Source: Thauera propionica (GTDB taxonomy: Bacteria; Pseudomonadota; Gammaproteobacteria; Burkholderiales; Rhodocyclaceae). Taken from it: a stretch of DNA of 64,000 nt. Where the stretch lies: positions 124,001 to 188,000 of the forward strand of contig NZ_NOIH01000008.1 in assembly GCF_002245655.1 (NCBI RefSeq), given 5' to 3'. Shown here piece after piece: positions 50,316 to 59,187 of this stretch. A program made the position numbers and the translations under genes. Below the pieces are notes generated by a model. That model made no database searches. It saw only the letters and a list, made by a program, of their open reading frames with translations, and was not told the origin of the DNA. The stretch's first letter is position 1; each line of letters opens with the position of its first letter.

Positions 50316-51983
50316 ATGGAACACAAGGGAGGGCAGGCCGCATCGGGCCTGCGCTGGTCGTCGCTGACCGTCATCGCGGTCCTCATCGCAATCCTGATCG
50401 CCGCGCCGGTGCTGTCGGTGTTCTCGAACGTGTTCGCCGGCGGTACCAGCGAGACCTGGGCGCACCTGAGCGAGACGGTACTGGGCGAGTTCGTCCTCAA
50501 CACCGTGGTGCTGTGCATTGGCGTCGGGTTGGGCGTGGCGTCGATCGGGATTACGACCGCGTGGCTGACGACGATGCTGGATTTTCCCGGCCGGCGCTTC
50601 TTCGAATGGGCGCTGGTGCTGCCGATGGCGATGCCGGCCTACGTGATGGCCTACGTCTACACCGACTTCCTGCAGTTCGTCGGGCCGGTGCAGACGGGCT
50701 TGCGCGAGTTCTTCGGCTGGCGCGCGGGCGATTACTGGTTTCCCGACGTGCGCACGGTGGGCGGCGCGGTGGCGATGTTCATGTTCGTGCTCTATCCCTA
50801 TGCCTACATGCTGGTGCGTGCGGCTTTCCTCGAGCGCGCGGGCGGCATGCTCGAAGCGGGGCGCTCGCTGGGGCTCGGTCCGTGGGGCTGCTTTTTCCGC
50901 GTGTCGCTGCCGCTCGCCCGTCCGGCGGTGGTGGGTGGCACGGCGCTGGCGCTGATGGAGACGTTGGCCGATTTCGGTACGGTGTCCTACTTCGGCGTGC
51001 AGACCTTTACCACAGGCATCTATCGTGCGTGGTTCTCGCTTGGCGACCGCATCGCGGCGGCGCAGTTGTCCGCGGCGCTGCTGGCCTTCGTCGTCATCGT
51101 GCTCAGTCTCGAGCATGCGACACGCGGGCGCGCGCGCTTCAACAACACCTCGCGCCAGCAGGCCGCGCCGGCGCGTCGGCGCCTGTCGCCGACGATGGGG
51201 CTGCTGGCCGCCTTCGCATGTTTCATGCCGCTGCTGCTCGGTTTCCTGCTGCCGGCCGGCCTGCTGCTGCAGATGGCGTTCGCCGATGGCGATGCCCAGT
51301 TCGGTCCGCGTTTCTTCCAGCTGGCGCGTAACAGCTTCGTGCTCGCCGCAGTGACTGCGGTGCTCGCCGTGGTGCTGGCGGTGGTGCTGGCCTATGCGGC
51401 GCGGCTCGCGCGTACGTCGGTGCCGCGTGCCCTGAACCGAGTCGTCGGGCTGGGTTACGCCGTGCCGGGCTCGGTGATCGCGGTGGGCGTGCTGATCCCG
51501 GTCACGCGGCTGGATGCCTGGCTGGCGCAGACCTGGCAGGCGCTGTTCGACGTCAACCCCGGTCTGATCCTCACCGGCGGCATCGCCGCGCTGGTGTATG
51601 CGTATCTGGCGCGCTTCCTCGCCGTTGCCTTGCATACGGTGGATGCCAGCCTCGGAAAGATCACGCCGAACATGGACGATGCGGCGCGCAGCCTGGGTTT
51701 CGGCAAGTGGTCCACTCTGCGCCGGGTGCATGTTCCGATCCTGCGCGGCAGCTTGCTGTCCGCGGCCTTGCTGGTGTTCGTGGATGTGATGAAGGAGCTG
51801 CCGGCCACGCTGGTTATCCGTCCGTTCAACTTCGACACGCTGGCCACGCAGGCGCACACGCTGGCTGCCGACGAGCGATTGACCGAGGCATCGACCGCCG
51901 CGCTGATGATCGTTGCCGTGGGCCTGCTGCCGATGATCCTGATCTCGCGGCAGATCCTCAAGTCCGGCAGACGCAGCAACTGA
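50316..51983 (+). CDS. fbpB: Ferric iron ABC transporter, permease
   Basis: A 555-aa permease of the FbpB/HitB type, a fused dimer of two ABC permease halves with about twelve membrane segments. Each half has an EAA-type loop, AGRSLGLGPWGCFFRVSLPLARPA in the first and AARSLGFGKWSTLRRVHVPILRGS in the second. It is divergent from fbpC across 127 nt. A TATAAT at 50254-50259 lies in this gap, but no clear -35 or Fur site was placed there. Confidence 0.93.
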   Translation: MEHKGGQAASGLRWSSLTVIAVLIAILIAAPVLSVFSNVFAGGTSETWAHLSETVLGEFVLNTVVLCIGVGLGVASIGITTAWLTTMLDFPGRRFFEWALVLPMAMPAYVMAYVYTDFLQFVGPVQTGLREFFGWRAGDYWFPDVRTVGGAVAMFMFVLYPYAYMLVRAAFLERAGGMLEAGRSLGLGPWGCFFRVSLPLARPAVVGGTALALMETLADFGTVSYFGVQTFTTGIYRAWFSLGDRIAAAQLSAALLAFVVIVLSLEHATRGRARFNNTSRQQAAPARRRLSPTMGLLAAFACFMPLLLGFLLPAGLLLQMAFADGDAQFGPRFFQLARNSFVLAAVTAVLAVVLAVVLAYAARLARTSVPRALNRVVGLGYAVPGSVIAVGVLIPVTRLDAWLAQTWQALFDVNPGLILTGGIAALVYAYLARFLAVALHTVDASLGKITPNMDDAARSLGFGKWSTLRRVHVPILRGSLLSAALLVFVDVMKELPATLVIRPFNFDTLATQAHTLAADERLTEASTAALMIVAVGLLPMILISRQILKSGRRSN

Positions 51984-52093
51984 CTTGCATCAGACCCCGC
52001 GGGCAACGCAGGGGGGCGTGACGCCGTTCTCGCGAGACACGATTCCGCGCGGGTCGGCACTGGATTCTCACGAACGCTGGCCATATCCTTGCA

Positions 52094-54301
52094 GTGATTC
52101 GGGTTTTTCCCAGAACGTCTTACTGCGCTACTGCCCCGGGATCGCCCCCCTTGACGTCTCATTCGCTTCCTCTTCAGGCTGCGCCGCGTTCGCTTCGCGA
52201 GGCCTTCGCACATGGGCCCCTGCGCTGGGCGGCGTTGTTCACCGCGCTCTTTGCCGGCGCCAGTCTCCTGCCGCACTGGAAGATGTTTTCCGCGCTTGAG
52301 GACTATCTCGCACTGCATACCACGCTGGAGTTCTTCTCGATCGCCGTGTCGGCGATGGTGTTTGCGCTGGGCTGGAATCTGAGGCGCTCGGCCAGTGGCG
52401 GTGCTTTCACGTGGCTGGCGGTGGTTGCACTGGCTGTTGCGCTGATCGACCTGCTTCACCTGCTGTCGTATGAGGGCATGCCCACGCTGGTGACGCCGAG
52501 CGGCCCCGAGAAGGCAATCAACTTCTGGCTGGCGGGGCGTCTGCTGACGGCACTCGGGCTGCTGGGACTGGTCGTCGTGCGGCCACAGCCATGGCGTGCC
52601 GCGAGCGCCGTCACGGCCTTGCTGCTCGCGCTGGTGCTGAGCGCCGCGGTGGCATGGCTGGGGCTCTTTCATGCCGACCGGTTGCCTCGTACCTTCGTCC
52701 CCGGCGAAGGCGTGACCGGATTCAAGGTCGCTGTTGAATATGGCATCACCCTGCTGTACGCAGTTGCCGCTGTGCTGCTGCTCCGCACGGCCATCCGGCA
52801 GGGGCGGGGGGCGCTGGTTTGGCTTGCCGCAGCCGCGTGGGTGCTGGGGCTGACCGGATTGTTCTTCACGCTTTACATGTCGGTCACCGACGTCCATAAC
52901 CTGCTGGGCCACGTGTTCAAGGTCGTGGCTTCGGTGATGTTCTACAAGGCGGTGTTCGCTGCGGGTGTGCGCGAACCGAATGCCGCGCTCGAGCGTGAGC
53001 GGGCGCTGTTGCGGACGATGATCGACGCCGTCCCCGACCTGATTGCCTTCAAGGACGCACGGGGTGCCTACCTCGGCTGTAACCGGGCCTTCAGCGCCTG
53101 CTACAACCTGCCCGAGGAGCGCCTGGTCGGAAAGACCGATGCGGAGCTGTTCGGCGCCGGCATGCGCCTGCCGGCGGAGCCGGAGGACGCACCGGTCGTG
53201 ACGCGGCTCGAGCGCCACGAGGAATGGGTGGAAGGGGCGGATGGCAGTATGCGCCTGCTCGATACCCTGCGCATTCCGTTCCGCGCATCGGACGGCGAAC
53301 TGCTGGGCGAAATCGGCGTGAGCCGGGATTTCACCGAGCGGCGGCGCGTGCGCGACCAGATCGCCGAGCGCGAGAAGCGGCTCATGATGGCCTTGCAGGG
53401 GGCGTCGCTTGGCGTCTGGGACTGGGACATTCCGTCCGGCCGCATGCTGTTCAGTCCGTTGTGGGCCAGCATGCTCGGGCGGCGCGTCGAGGATCTGCCG
53501 CCGGACATCGCGACCTGGGAGGCGCTGGTGCATCCCGACGACTGGGGCGATATCCAGGCCGCACTCGAGCCGCACCTGCGCGGCGAGACCGACTCCTACA
53601 CCGCGGAGTACCGCCTGCGACATGCCGGTGGGCACTGGGTGTGGGTGATGGATGCCGGGCGTGTGCTCGAGCGCGACGACGATGGCAAGCCGCTGCGCGC
53701 GGTGGGCGTGCATCAGGACATTTCCGAGCGCAAGTCCATGGAGGCGAGCCTGCTGCACCTTGCGACCAGCGATCCGCTCACCGGACTATGGAACCGGCGC
53801 CATTTCACCGAAGTGGTCAATGGCGAACTGGGCCGGGTGCGGCGCCACGGTGTGCAGGCCGGACTGATGCTGCTCGATCTCGACCATTTCAAGCGCATCA
53901 ACGACACGCGCGGCCATGCCGCTGGCGACGAGGTCCTGCGCCACTTCGCGGGAATCGTGAGCCGGCATCTGCGCGAGGCGGACGTGTTCGCCCGCCTGGG
54001 GGGCGAGGAGTTCGCGGTGCTGTTGCCCTGTGTGGACGATGCGGCGGGAGCTGTGCGTGCAGCGGAACGCGTGCGGGACCTGATCGCGAGTACGCCGGCG
54101 ATTGTCGATGACGTCCCGCTGCCGTTCTCGGTCAGCATCGGGGTGGCGATGCTGGACGCTGACGATGCCGGCTTTGATGCGGTATTCACCCGCGCGGACG
54201 AAGCGCTTTACGAGGCAAAGCGCGGCGGGCGCAACCGGACCGTGTTGTCAGCGCCCAAAGAAGAAGCGGGTTCCGCCCTCGAAAGCACGGAACCCGCCTG
54301 A
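52094..54301 (+). CDS. MASE3-PAS-PAS-GGDEF diguanylate cyclase
   Basis: A 735-aa inner-membrane protein. A MASE3-type sensor with about seven hydrophobic segments (about 45-300, with LLHLLSYEGMP and FWLAGRLLTAL) is followed by two PAS domains (about 315-415 and 430-550) and a GGDEF domain with GGEEF preceded by the inhibition site READ. It should make c-di-GMP in response to a membrane-perceived signal. The start is a GTG at 52094 or a TTG at 52151; neither is certain. Its last codons contain the terminator of the convergent fbpA gene. Confidence 0.87.
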   Translation: MIRVFPRTSYCATAPGSPPLTSHSLPLQAAPRSLREAFAHGPLRWAALFTALFAGASLLPHWKMFSALEDYLALHTTLEFFSIAVSAMVFALGWNLRRSASGGAFTWLAVVALAVALIDLLHLLSYEGMPTLVTPSGPEKAINFWLAGRLLTALGLLGLVVVRPQPWRAASAVTALLLALVLSAAVAWLGLFHADRLPRTFVPGEGVTGFKVAVEYGITLLYAVAAVLLLRTAIRQGRGALVWLAAAAWVLGLTGLFFTLYMSVTDVHNLLGHVFKVVASVMFYKAVFAAGVREPNAALERERALLRTMIDAVPDLIAFKDARGAYLGCNRAFSACYNLPEERLVGKTDAELFGAGMRLPAEPEDAPVVTRLERHEEWVEGADGSMRLLDTLRIPFRASDGELLGEIGVSRDFTERRRVRDQIAEREKRLMMALQGASLGVWDWDIPSGRMLFSPLWASMLGRRVEDLPPDIATWEALVHPDDWGDIQAALEPHLRGETDSYTAEYRLRHAGGHWVWVMDAGRVLERDDDGKPLRAVGVHQDISERKSMEASLLHLATSDPLTGLWNRRHFTEVVNGELGRVRRHGVQAGLMLLDLDHFKRINDTRGHAAGDEVLRHFAGIVSRHLREADVFARLGGEEFAVLLPCVDDAAGAVRAAERVRDLIASTPAIVDDVPLPFSVSIGVAMLDADDAGFDAVFTRADEALYEAKRGGRNRTVLSAPKEEAGSALESTEPA
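54266..54297 (-). terminator. Terminator of fbpA inside the GGDEF gene end
   Basis: GCGGGTTCCG at 54266-54275 pairs with CGGAACCCGC at 54288-54297 (10 bp, 12-nt loop). On the minus strand the stem is followed by TTCTTCTTT. It lies 36 nt after the fbpA stop and within the last dozen codons of the convergent cyclase gene. Confidence 0.7.
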
Positions 54302-54332
54302 TGCCGGGCGCTGCGCGCCCGCAATGTGACGA

Positions 54333-55358
54333 TCAGCGATAGCCGGCGCGGTCGTAGATCCGCTGGGCTTGGCCGACGGTCTTGCCGATGTCGCCGATCG
54401 GCATGCCATCGGCCTTGAACTCGCCGAGCTTGTCGAGTGCGGCGTTGTCCACCTTCACCGAGGCGACCACCGGCCACTCGTTGTTGCCGTTCGCGAAATA
54501 GGCCTGCGCCTCGTCCGAGGCGAGGTACTCCAGGAACTTCACGGCTGCGCCCTTGTTCGGCGCGTGCTTCAGCATGCCGGCGCCCGAGACGTTGATGTGG
54601 GTGCCCCAGGTCTGCTGGTTGGGCCACACCGCCTTGATCTTGGCGACCACCGCCTGATCCTCGGGTTTGGCCGAGTTCATCAGGCGGGCGAGGTAGTAGC
54701 TGTTGGCGATCGCCACGCCGCATTCACCGGCCGCCACGGCCTTGATCTGGTCGGTGTCGCCACCCTTGGGCGCGCGCGCGAAGTTCTCGACGATGCCGCT
54801 GGCCCACTTGACGGTGTCGTCCGCGCCGTTGTGCTTGATCATCGCAGCACCCAGCGACAGGTTGTAGGGGTGGCTGCCCGAACGCGTGCACACCTTGCCC
54901 TTGAGCGCCGGGTCGGCCAGCTGTTCGTAGGTCTGGACCTGCTCGCCCTGCACCAGCTCCGGGTTGTATACGATGATGCGGGCGCGCTTGGAGAACGAGA
55001 ACCAGCGCTCGGTGCGCAGGTTGTCGGGAATGCGCTGCTCCAGCACCTCGGATTTCACCGGCGCGAAGATGCCCATCTCGTCAGCATAGGCCAGGCGCGA
55101 GACGTCGACCGTCACGAAAACGTCCGCAGGGCTGTTGACGCCCTCGTTGCGGATGCGCTCGAGCAATTCGTCTTCCTTCGCTTCGATGCGGTTGACCTTG
55201 ATGCCCGTCTGCTTGGTGAAGTTGCCGTACAGGGCTTCGTCCGTCTGGTAATGGCGGGCGGAGTAGACGTTCAGCTCGGTGTCGGCAGCGTGGGCCGGGA
55301 TTGCGGCAGCGCCGAGGGTGGAGAGCAGGGCGGCGAGAGCGGCTTTCTTCATCATCAT
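54333..55358 (-). CDS. fbpA: Ferric iron-binding periplasmic protein FbpA
   Basis: A 341-aa periplasmic binding protein for Fe3+. The signal peptide covers about residues 1-24 (ending AHA), then ELNVYSARHYQTDEALYGNFTKQTGIKVN. The tandem tyrosines of the FbpA iron site are seen in IANSYYLARLMN. Several in-frame ATG codons stand at 55358, 55355 and 55352 and one at 55376; the AAAGG upstream favours 55358. It is separated from fbpB by the cyclase gene and has a Fur-like site over its -35. Confidence 0.92.
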   Translation of the reverse strand: MMMKKAALAALLSTLGAAAIPAHAADTELNVYSARHYQTDEALYGNFTKQTGIKVNRIEAKEDELLERIRNEGVNSPADVFVTVDVSRLAYADEMGIFAPVKSEVLEQRIPDNLRTERWFSFSKRARIIVYNPELVQGEQVQTYEQLADPALKGKVCTRSGSHPYNLSLGAAMIKHNGADDTVKWASGIVENFARAPKGGDTDQIKAVAAGECGVAIANSYYLARLMNSAKPEDQAVVAKIKAVWPNQQTWGTHINVSGAGMLKHAPNKGAAVKFLEYLASDEAQAYFANGNNEWPVVASVKVDNAALDKLGEFKADGMPIGDIGKTVGQAQRIYDRAGYR

Positions 55359-55394
55359 GTTGCAGCGGCCTTTCATGAGGTCAGTGAGGCCTCG

Positions 55395-55433
55395 ATAATA
55401 ACGAGAAGAGTTTGCAGTTGCAAATAGTTCGCA
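55395..55433 (-). promoter_or_regulatory. fbpA promoter with Fur-like site
   Basis: On the minus strand TTGCAA (55423-55418), 17 nt of spacer and TATTAT (55400-55395) form a good sigma-70 promoter. TGCAAATAGTTCGCA (55419-55433) matches the Fur 7-1-7 pattern imperfectly and covers the -35. Iron repression of fbpA is likely but not shown. Confidence 0.6.
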
Positions 55434-55448
55434 TTCGATGTATTAATG

Positions 55449-55465
55449 TTGAGAATAATTCTCAA
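55449..55465 (+). promoter_or_regulatory. Palindromic Fur-type box
   Basis: TTGAGAATAATTCTCAA is a perfect 8-1-8 palindrome of the Fur type (TGAGAAT-N-ATTCTCA). It ends 17 nt before the ATG of the DUF2325 gene and about 75 nt from fbpA. It would block transcription of the DUF2325 gene under iron-rich conditions. Confidence 0.7.
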
Positions 55466-55482
55466 CAACAGGAATAACGACC

Positions 55483-55812
55483 ATGGATGCACTTCTCGTT
55501 GGCGCCGATCGTCTGGGCAACATTCCCGACATCCTGGACGATTTCGGCATTCGTATCGCCGCTCACGTTAGCGGACGCGACACCAGCCACCAGCGCCGCA
55601 GCAGTGCGCTACCGGCGGGGATCGGGATGGTGATCCTGTTCACGGATTTCCTCGGCCACAACGTCATGCAGCGTTTCCGCGAAGCCGCAAACCGCGAAGG
55701 CGTGATGTTCGTGTGCTGCCGGCGTTCGACGTGTGCGCTGCAGAAGGCGCTGGGGCAACGCATCGGCGACAAGTGCAGGAACTGCCCGGATGCAGCCAAA
55801 TGCCGCAAGTGA
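55483..55812 (+). CDS. DUF2325 domain protein
   Basis: A 109-aa protein of the DUF2325 type: MDALLVGADRLGNIPDILDDFGI at the start and VILFTDFLGHNVMQRFREAANREGVMFVCCRRSTCAL in the middle. The tail is cysteine-rich (CRNCPDAAKC). The role of DUF2325 is unknown. A Fur-type box just upstream and fbpA next door suggest an iron-linked role. Confidence 0.78.
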   Translation: MDALLVGADRLGNIPDILDDFGIRIAAHVSGRDTSHQRRSSALPAGIGMVILFTDFLGHNVMQRFREAANREGVMFVCCRRSTCALQKALGQRIGDKCRNCPDAAKCRK

Positions 55813-55901
55813 GACAGGCTATCCTGGCATGCGCGCCCTGAGTGGCGGCTTTGCCGGGCCGTGAAGCAGTGTGGTGGAGAAGTGCGGGTGCAGCGGGAGG
55901 G

Positions 55902-56447
55902 TCAGCGCAGCGCGGTCAGCGGCGCCGTTGAGGCCTCCGCTGCGTCATCGACCAGGCGGCGCGCGCCATTGAAGCGCTTGGACCAGTAACTGCTCGAGAT
56001 CGTCTCGATGCGGACCTTGCCGCCACGCGACGGCGCATGAACGAACTTGCCGTCGCCCAGATAGATGCCGACGTGCGAGAAAGTGCGACGCATGGTGTTG
56101 AAGAACACGAGGTCGCCGGGTTTCAGTTCCTGCCGGCCGATCTTGTCGCCCAGCTTTGCCATCTCGGAAGCCGTGCGGGGCAAATCCAGGCCGATGGCGT
56201 TACGGAACACATTCAGCACGAGGCCACTGCAGTCCAGGCCGGTGGTGGGCGAGGTGCCGCCGAAGCGGTAACGCACGCCGAGGTATTCCAGTGCCTGATC
56301 GACGAGCTGCTCGGCTGCCGAACCGTACTCCGACAGCATGGAGGTCTCGGCAGCAGCAGGCTCCACCTTGGCCGGCTCGTCCGCGTGGGCGGAGTGCCCC
56401 ATCGACAGGGCGAGCGTCAGCGCGAGGAGGAGGCGGCGAATTTGCAT
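55902..56447 (-). CDS. NlpC/P60 family peptidase, exported
   Basis: A 181-aa cell wall endopeptidase candidate with a signal peptide (about 1-22, ending AHA). The NlpC/P60 catalytic Cys is in GLDCSGLVLNVF, the His in FSHVGIYLGDGKFVHAPS, and the region YLGVRYRFGGTSPTTG is typical. No SH3 or LysM domain is attached. A start at 56495 (MKIPFTSR) is possible but less likely given the signal peptide. Confidence 0.87.
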   Translation of the reverse strand: MQIRRLLLALTLALSMGHSAHADEPAKVEPAAAETSMLSEYGSAAEQLVDQALEYLGVRYRFGGTSPTTGLDCSGLVLNVFRNAIGLDLPRTASEMAKLGDKIGRQELKPGDLVFFNTMRRTFSHVGIYLGDGKFVHAPSRGGKVRIETISSSYWSKRFNGARRLVDDAAEASTAPLTALR

Positions 56448-56533
56448 TGCGCGGAATATACGCACGCTCGGCCGGCTTGTAAACGGGATCTTCATTCGCC
56501 CGAGAAGCTCATCACGATGTCCTGAGATTGGGC

Positions 56534-57181
56534 TCAGACCTTGCGCCGGTACTGGCGGTAGCTGCGCTCCAATTCCGCGAGTCCGCGCGGGCTGAGCGCC
56601 GACTGCGCCAGCGCACGGGCCTGCGCCGCAAGAAAGAGCTGGGCAATCGCCCAGCCGTCGCCCAGGGCATGATGACGCTGGAAGGTCTCGATACCGAAGC
56701 TGCTCATCCAGTCCGCGAGGCGGGCGGGGCGCTCGATGCGCTCCGGAAACAGGGCGGGCAGGATGAAGTAGAGGTCGATCCACAGCCAGTCGGCATTCAG
56801 GCCGAGGTGCTCCTCCAGTGCGCGCTCGAGCATCGTGCGGTTGAAGGCGCTGTTGAACACGACCAGCGGCGCTTTGCCGGCGGCTTGCAGCAGGCCGGTC
56901 AGGGCAGACACCGGCTGCTCGCCGAGCACCGCGTAGTAGCTGTCCTGCGGCGCGACGATGCCACCATCCACCCCCACTGCCGAGACCGCAAGCACACGAT
57001 CCTTGTCCAGGTCGAGCCCCGACGCCTCGGTATTGATGACGACGTAGCGGGTCTCGAAATGCGCGCGGCCGAGGTCGGCGTCGGGCAGGGCCGCCCACTG
57101 TGCAAGCGTCCGCCGGGCCTGTTCCGACAGGGGTTCGCTACTGGCGCTCGAAGTGAGGAGACGCGAGAGCCAGTTGTTCAC
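56534..57181 (-). CDS. DnaQ-like exonuclease domain protein, degenerate
   Basis: A 215-aa protein with the DnaQ-type fold. The usual acids are changed: DTE is N50-T-E52, and the Asp of the second motif is Asn114 in FNSAFNRTML; His170/171 and Asp175 of HHALGD remain. Nuclease activity is therefore doubtful. It starts with GTG at 57181, overlapping the stop of the upstream cNMP-CBS-DUF294 gene by 4 nt, so the two are coupled. A regulatory or scaffolding role with that partner is likely. Confidence 0.83.
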   Translation of the reverse strand: MNNWLSRLLTSSASSEPLSEQARRTLAQWAALPDADLGRAHFETRYVVINTEASGLDLDKDRVLAVSAVGVDGGIVAPQDSYYAVLGEQPVSALTGLLQAAGKAPLVVFNSAFNRTMLERALEEHLGLNADWLWIDLYFILPALFPERIERPARLADWMSSFGIETFQRHHALGDGWAIAQLFLAAQARALAQSALSPRGLAELERSYRQYRRKV

Positions 57182-59076
57182 AACTGGTAGTCCAGCTTGA
57201 GGCGCAACTGGAGCTTGCGCGCCTGGCGGAAGGATTCCTTCAGGATGCGGCGGTCGAGTTCGTTCAACGAGTCGGGATCGACACGGTTGTCGGTTTGGCC
57301 ATCGTGTTCGCTCTCGAGATGCTGGGCGCGCAGGCGTAGCAGCTGCACGAAGTGGAAGCCGTCGATGATCGCGGCGACTTCGTCGGCGGTCACGCCCATC
57401 TTGACGCTCGCCTGGCGCAGGCGCTGCGCCGTGCTGCTGGAGTCGACGCCGGTGCGCAACGCGAGGATGCGCGCGACATCGACAAACAACCTGGCGCCCG
57501 ATTTCTTCAGGTCGATGGTGCCGTCGTCCTCGACGACGAAGTCGCGCAGGCGCCCAAGCGGCGGCGCGACCTGCAGGGCATTTCCCGCCATCATGCGCAG
57601 GAAGGCGGAGTTACCCTTGACGATCTTGTTGAGCCAGGCGCGCAACTGGTCGCCGAGGCGCTCGTTGCCGTACAGCACGCGGAAGTCGAAGAAGATCGAG
57701 GCGTTCAGCAGCGCCTCGGGCACCGGCTCGCGGATCCACGAGCCGAAGCGCGACCTCCATTCGTCCAGCGTCAGGCACAGCTCGGGATTGCCCGCCATGA
57801 TGTTGCCCTTGCACAGCGGGAAGCCGCATCCGGCGAGGCCGGCATTCACATCCCGGGCAAACGCGATGAGGCGCTGGCGAATCGGTTCGGCTGCCTCCAT
57901 CTCGGGACAGCGCCAGATGATGCCGTTGTCCTGGTCGGTGGACAGGGTCTGTTCGTGACGGCCTTCCGAGCCGAAGGACATCCAGCCGAAGTCAATGCCG
58001 ACCAGGTCGTGACGCTCGAGGGCGAGCTGGATGACGCGCCGGGTGAGGGCGTCGTTGAGGGCCGAGATGAACTGGGTGAGCTGCTCCGCACCGATGCCTT
58101 GGGCGATGAGGTTGAGCGCGAGCTGGCGGATGTCCTTGCTTGCGCGCTTGAGTGCGCCGACGTCGGCAGCGTTCTCGATGCCCGCGCGGATCTGCCGCAG
58201 GCTGATGCGCTGGAGCGAGAAGAGGTCGCGCTCGGACACCACGCCCTTGATCCGCCCTTCGGCATCGACCACCAGCAGGTGCCGCACGCCATGCGTCGCC
58301 ATTTCCAGCGCTGCATCGTAGGCGGATGCAGTGGCGGCCAGCTGATGCGGGTTCGCGGTCATCAGCTCGCCGATCGGGCGCTCGAGGTCGAAGCCGGCGA
58401 GGATGACGCGCGGCAGCAGGTCGCTCTGCGTGAGCACGCCCACCGGATGCTTCTCGTCGTCGACGACCACCATGCAGCCGATGTGTTCGGCGTTCATCTG
58501 TTCCAGCGCCGCGCGTGTCGGCGTGTAGGGGCCGACGCACACCGGCTCGCGCTTGATGAGCTGGCCGAGCGGGGTGGTCATGGTCTGCTGTTCGGCGGCG
58601 CGCTGCGAGAAGGTTGTCTGCAACTGCTGGCGCGACTGGTTCAGCAGGCTGGCGATGTACTGTGTGCAGAACAGATGGAACACCGGGCTCATCTGCATCA
58701 GCTGCAGGAATTCCTCGTCGGTGATCTGGAAGCAGAAACTGTCCTCGACCGCCACGTAGGCATTGGTCGATGGCCGCTGCGCCGAGATGGCGCCGATCGG
58801 GAAGCACTCGCCGGGCCCGAGGCTCAGGCTGGCGTACTCGGTGACCGCGGTCGCTCCTGTCTGCCGGGCCTGCACCTTGCCGCGCTGCACGATGTAGAAG
58901 TGGCGCGGTACGCCCATCTCGGTCGTGAGGATGTCGCTGCCGCGCGGATGGAAGGCAAGGACCGCGCGTTCCGCCACGAAGGCGAGCGCCTCGGGCTCCA
59001 TGCGGTTGAACGGGGAGAAGTTGCGCAGGAAGTCCGTGCTGGCTCCCACCAGCAGGTCGGCGGCGATGGCGGTCAT
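57178..59076 (-). CDS. cNMP-CBS-DUF294 putative nucleotidyltransferase
   Basis: A 632-aa cytoplasmic protein: a cyclic nucleotide-binding domain (about 15-140), two CBS repeats (about 165-290), a DUF294 nucleotidyltransferase with GSEGRHEQTLSTDQDNGII, and the DUF294 C-terminal domain. Its DUF294 core is a paralogue of the protein at 13691-15142. The start at 59076 is preferred to 59130 because the longer N-terminus looks unstructured. It is coupled to the degenerate exonuclease. Confidence 0.88.
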   Translation of the reverse strand: MTAIAADLLVGASTDFLRNFSPFNRMEPEALAFVAERAVLAFHPRGSDILTTEMGVPRHFYIVQRGKVQARQTGATAVTEYASLSLGPGECFPIGAISAQRPSTNAYVAVEDSFCFQITDEEFLQLMQMSPVFHLFCTQYIASLLNQSRQQLQTTFSQRAAEQQTMTTPLGQLIKREPVCVGPYTPTRAALEQMNAEHIGCMVVVDDEKHPVGVLTQSDLLPRVILAGFDLERPIGELMTANPHQLAATASAYDAALEMATHGVRHLLVVDAEGRIKGVVSERDLFSLQRISLRQIRAGIENAADVGALKRASKDIRQLALNLIAQGIGAEQLTQFISALNDALTRRVIQLALERHDLVGIDFGWMSFGSEGRHEQTLSTDQDNGIIWRCPEMEAAEPIRQRLIAFARDVNAGLAGCGFPLCKGNIMAGNPELCLTLDEWRSRFGSWIREPVPEALLNASIFFDFRVLYGNERLGDQLRAWLNKIVKGNSAFLRMMAGNALQVAPPLGRLRDFVVEDDGTIDLKKSGARLFVDVARILALRTGVDSSSTAQRLRQASVKMGVTADEVAAIIDGFHFVQLLRLRAQHLESEHDGQTDNRVDPDSLNELDRRILKESFRQARKLQLRLKLDYQL

Positions 59077-59137
59077 GACGGGCAGTCGTCGATTGGATCC
59101 GCCGATTATAGGGGAGCCGCCCGTTGGCACGCTTATC

Positions 59138-59175
59138 CGCCTCGAAGCCGGCTTAATGCGCCGGACCTCGAGGCG
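59138..59175 (-). other. Two-part hairpin between phoH and DUF294 gene
   Basis: CGCCTCGA (59138-59145) pairs with TCGAGGCG (59168-59175), and inside it CCGGC pairs with GCCGG around a 7-nt loop. No T tract follows in either direction. It may weaken read-through from phoH into the next gene. Confidence 0.3.
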
Positions 59176-59187
59176 AATCGTGCCCGC

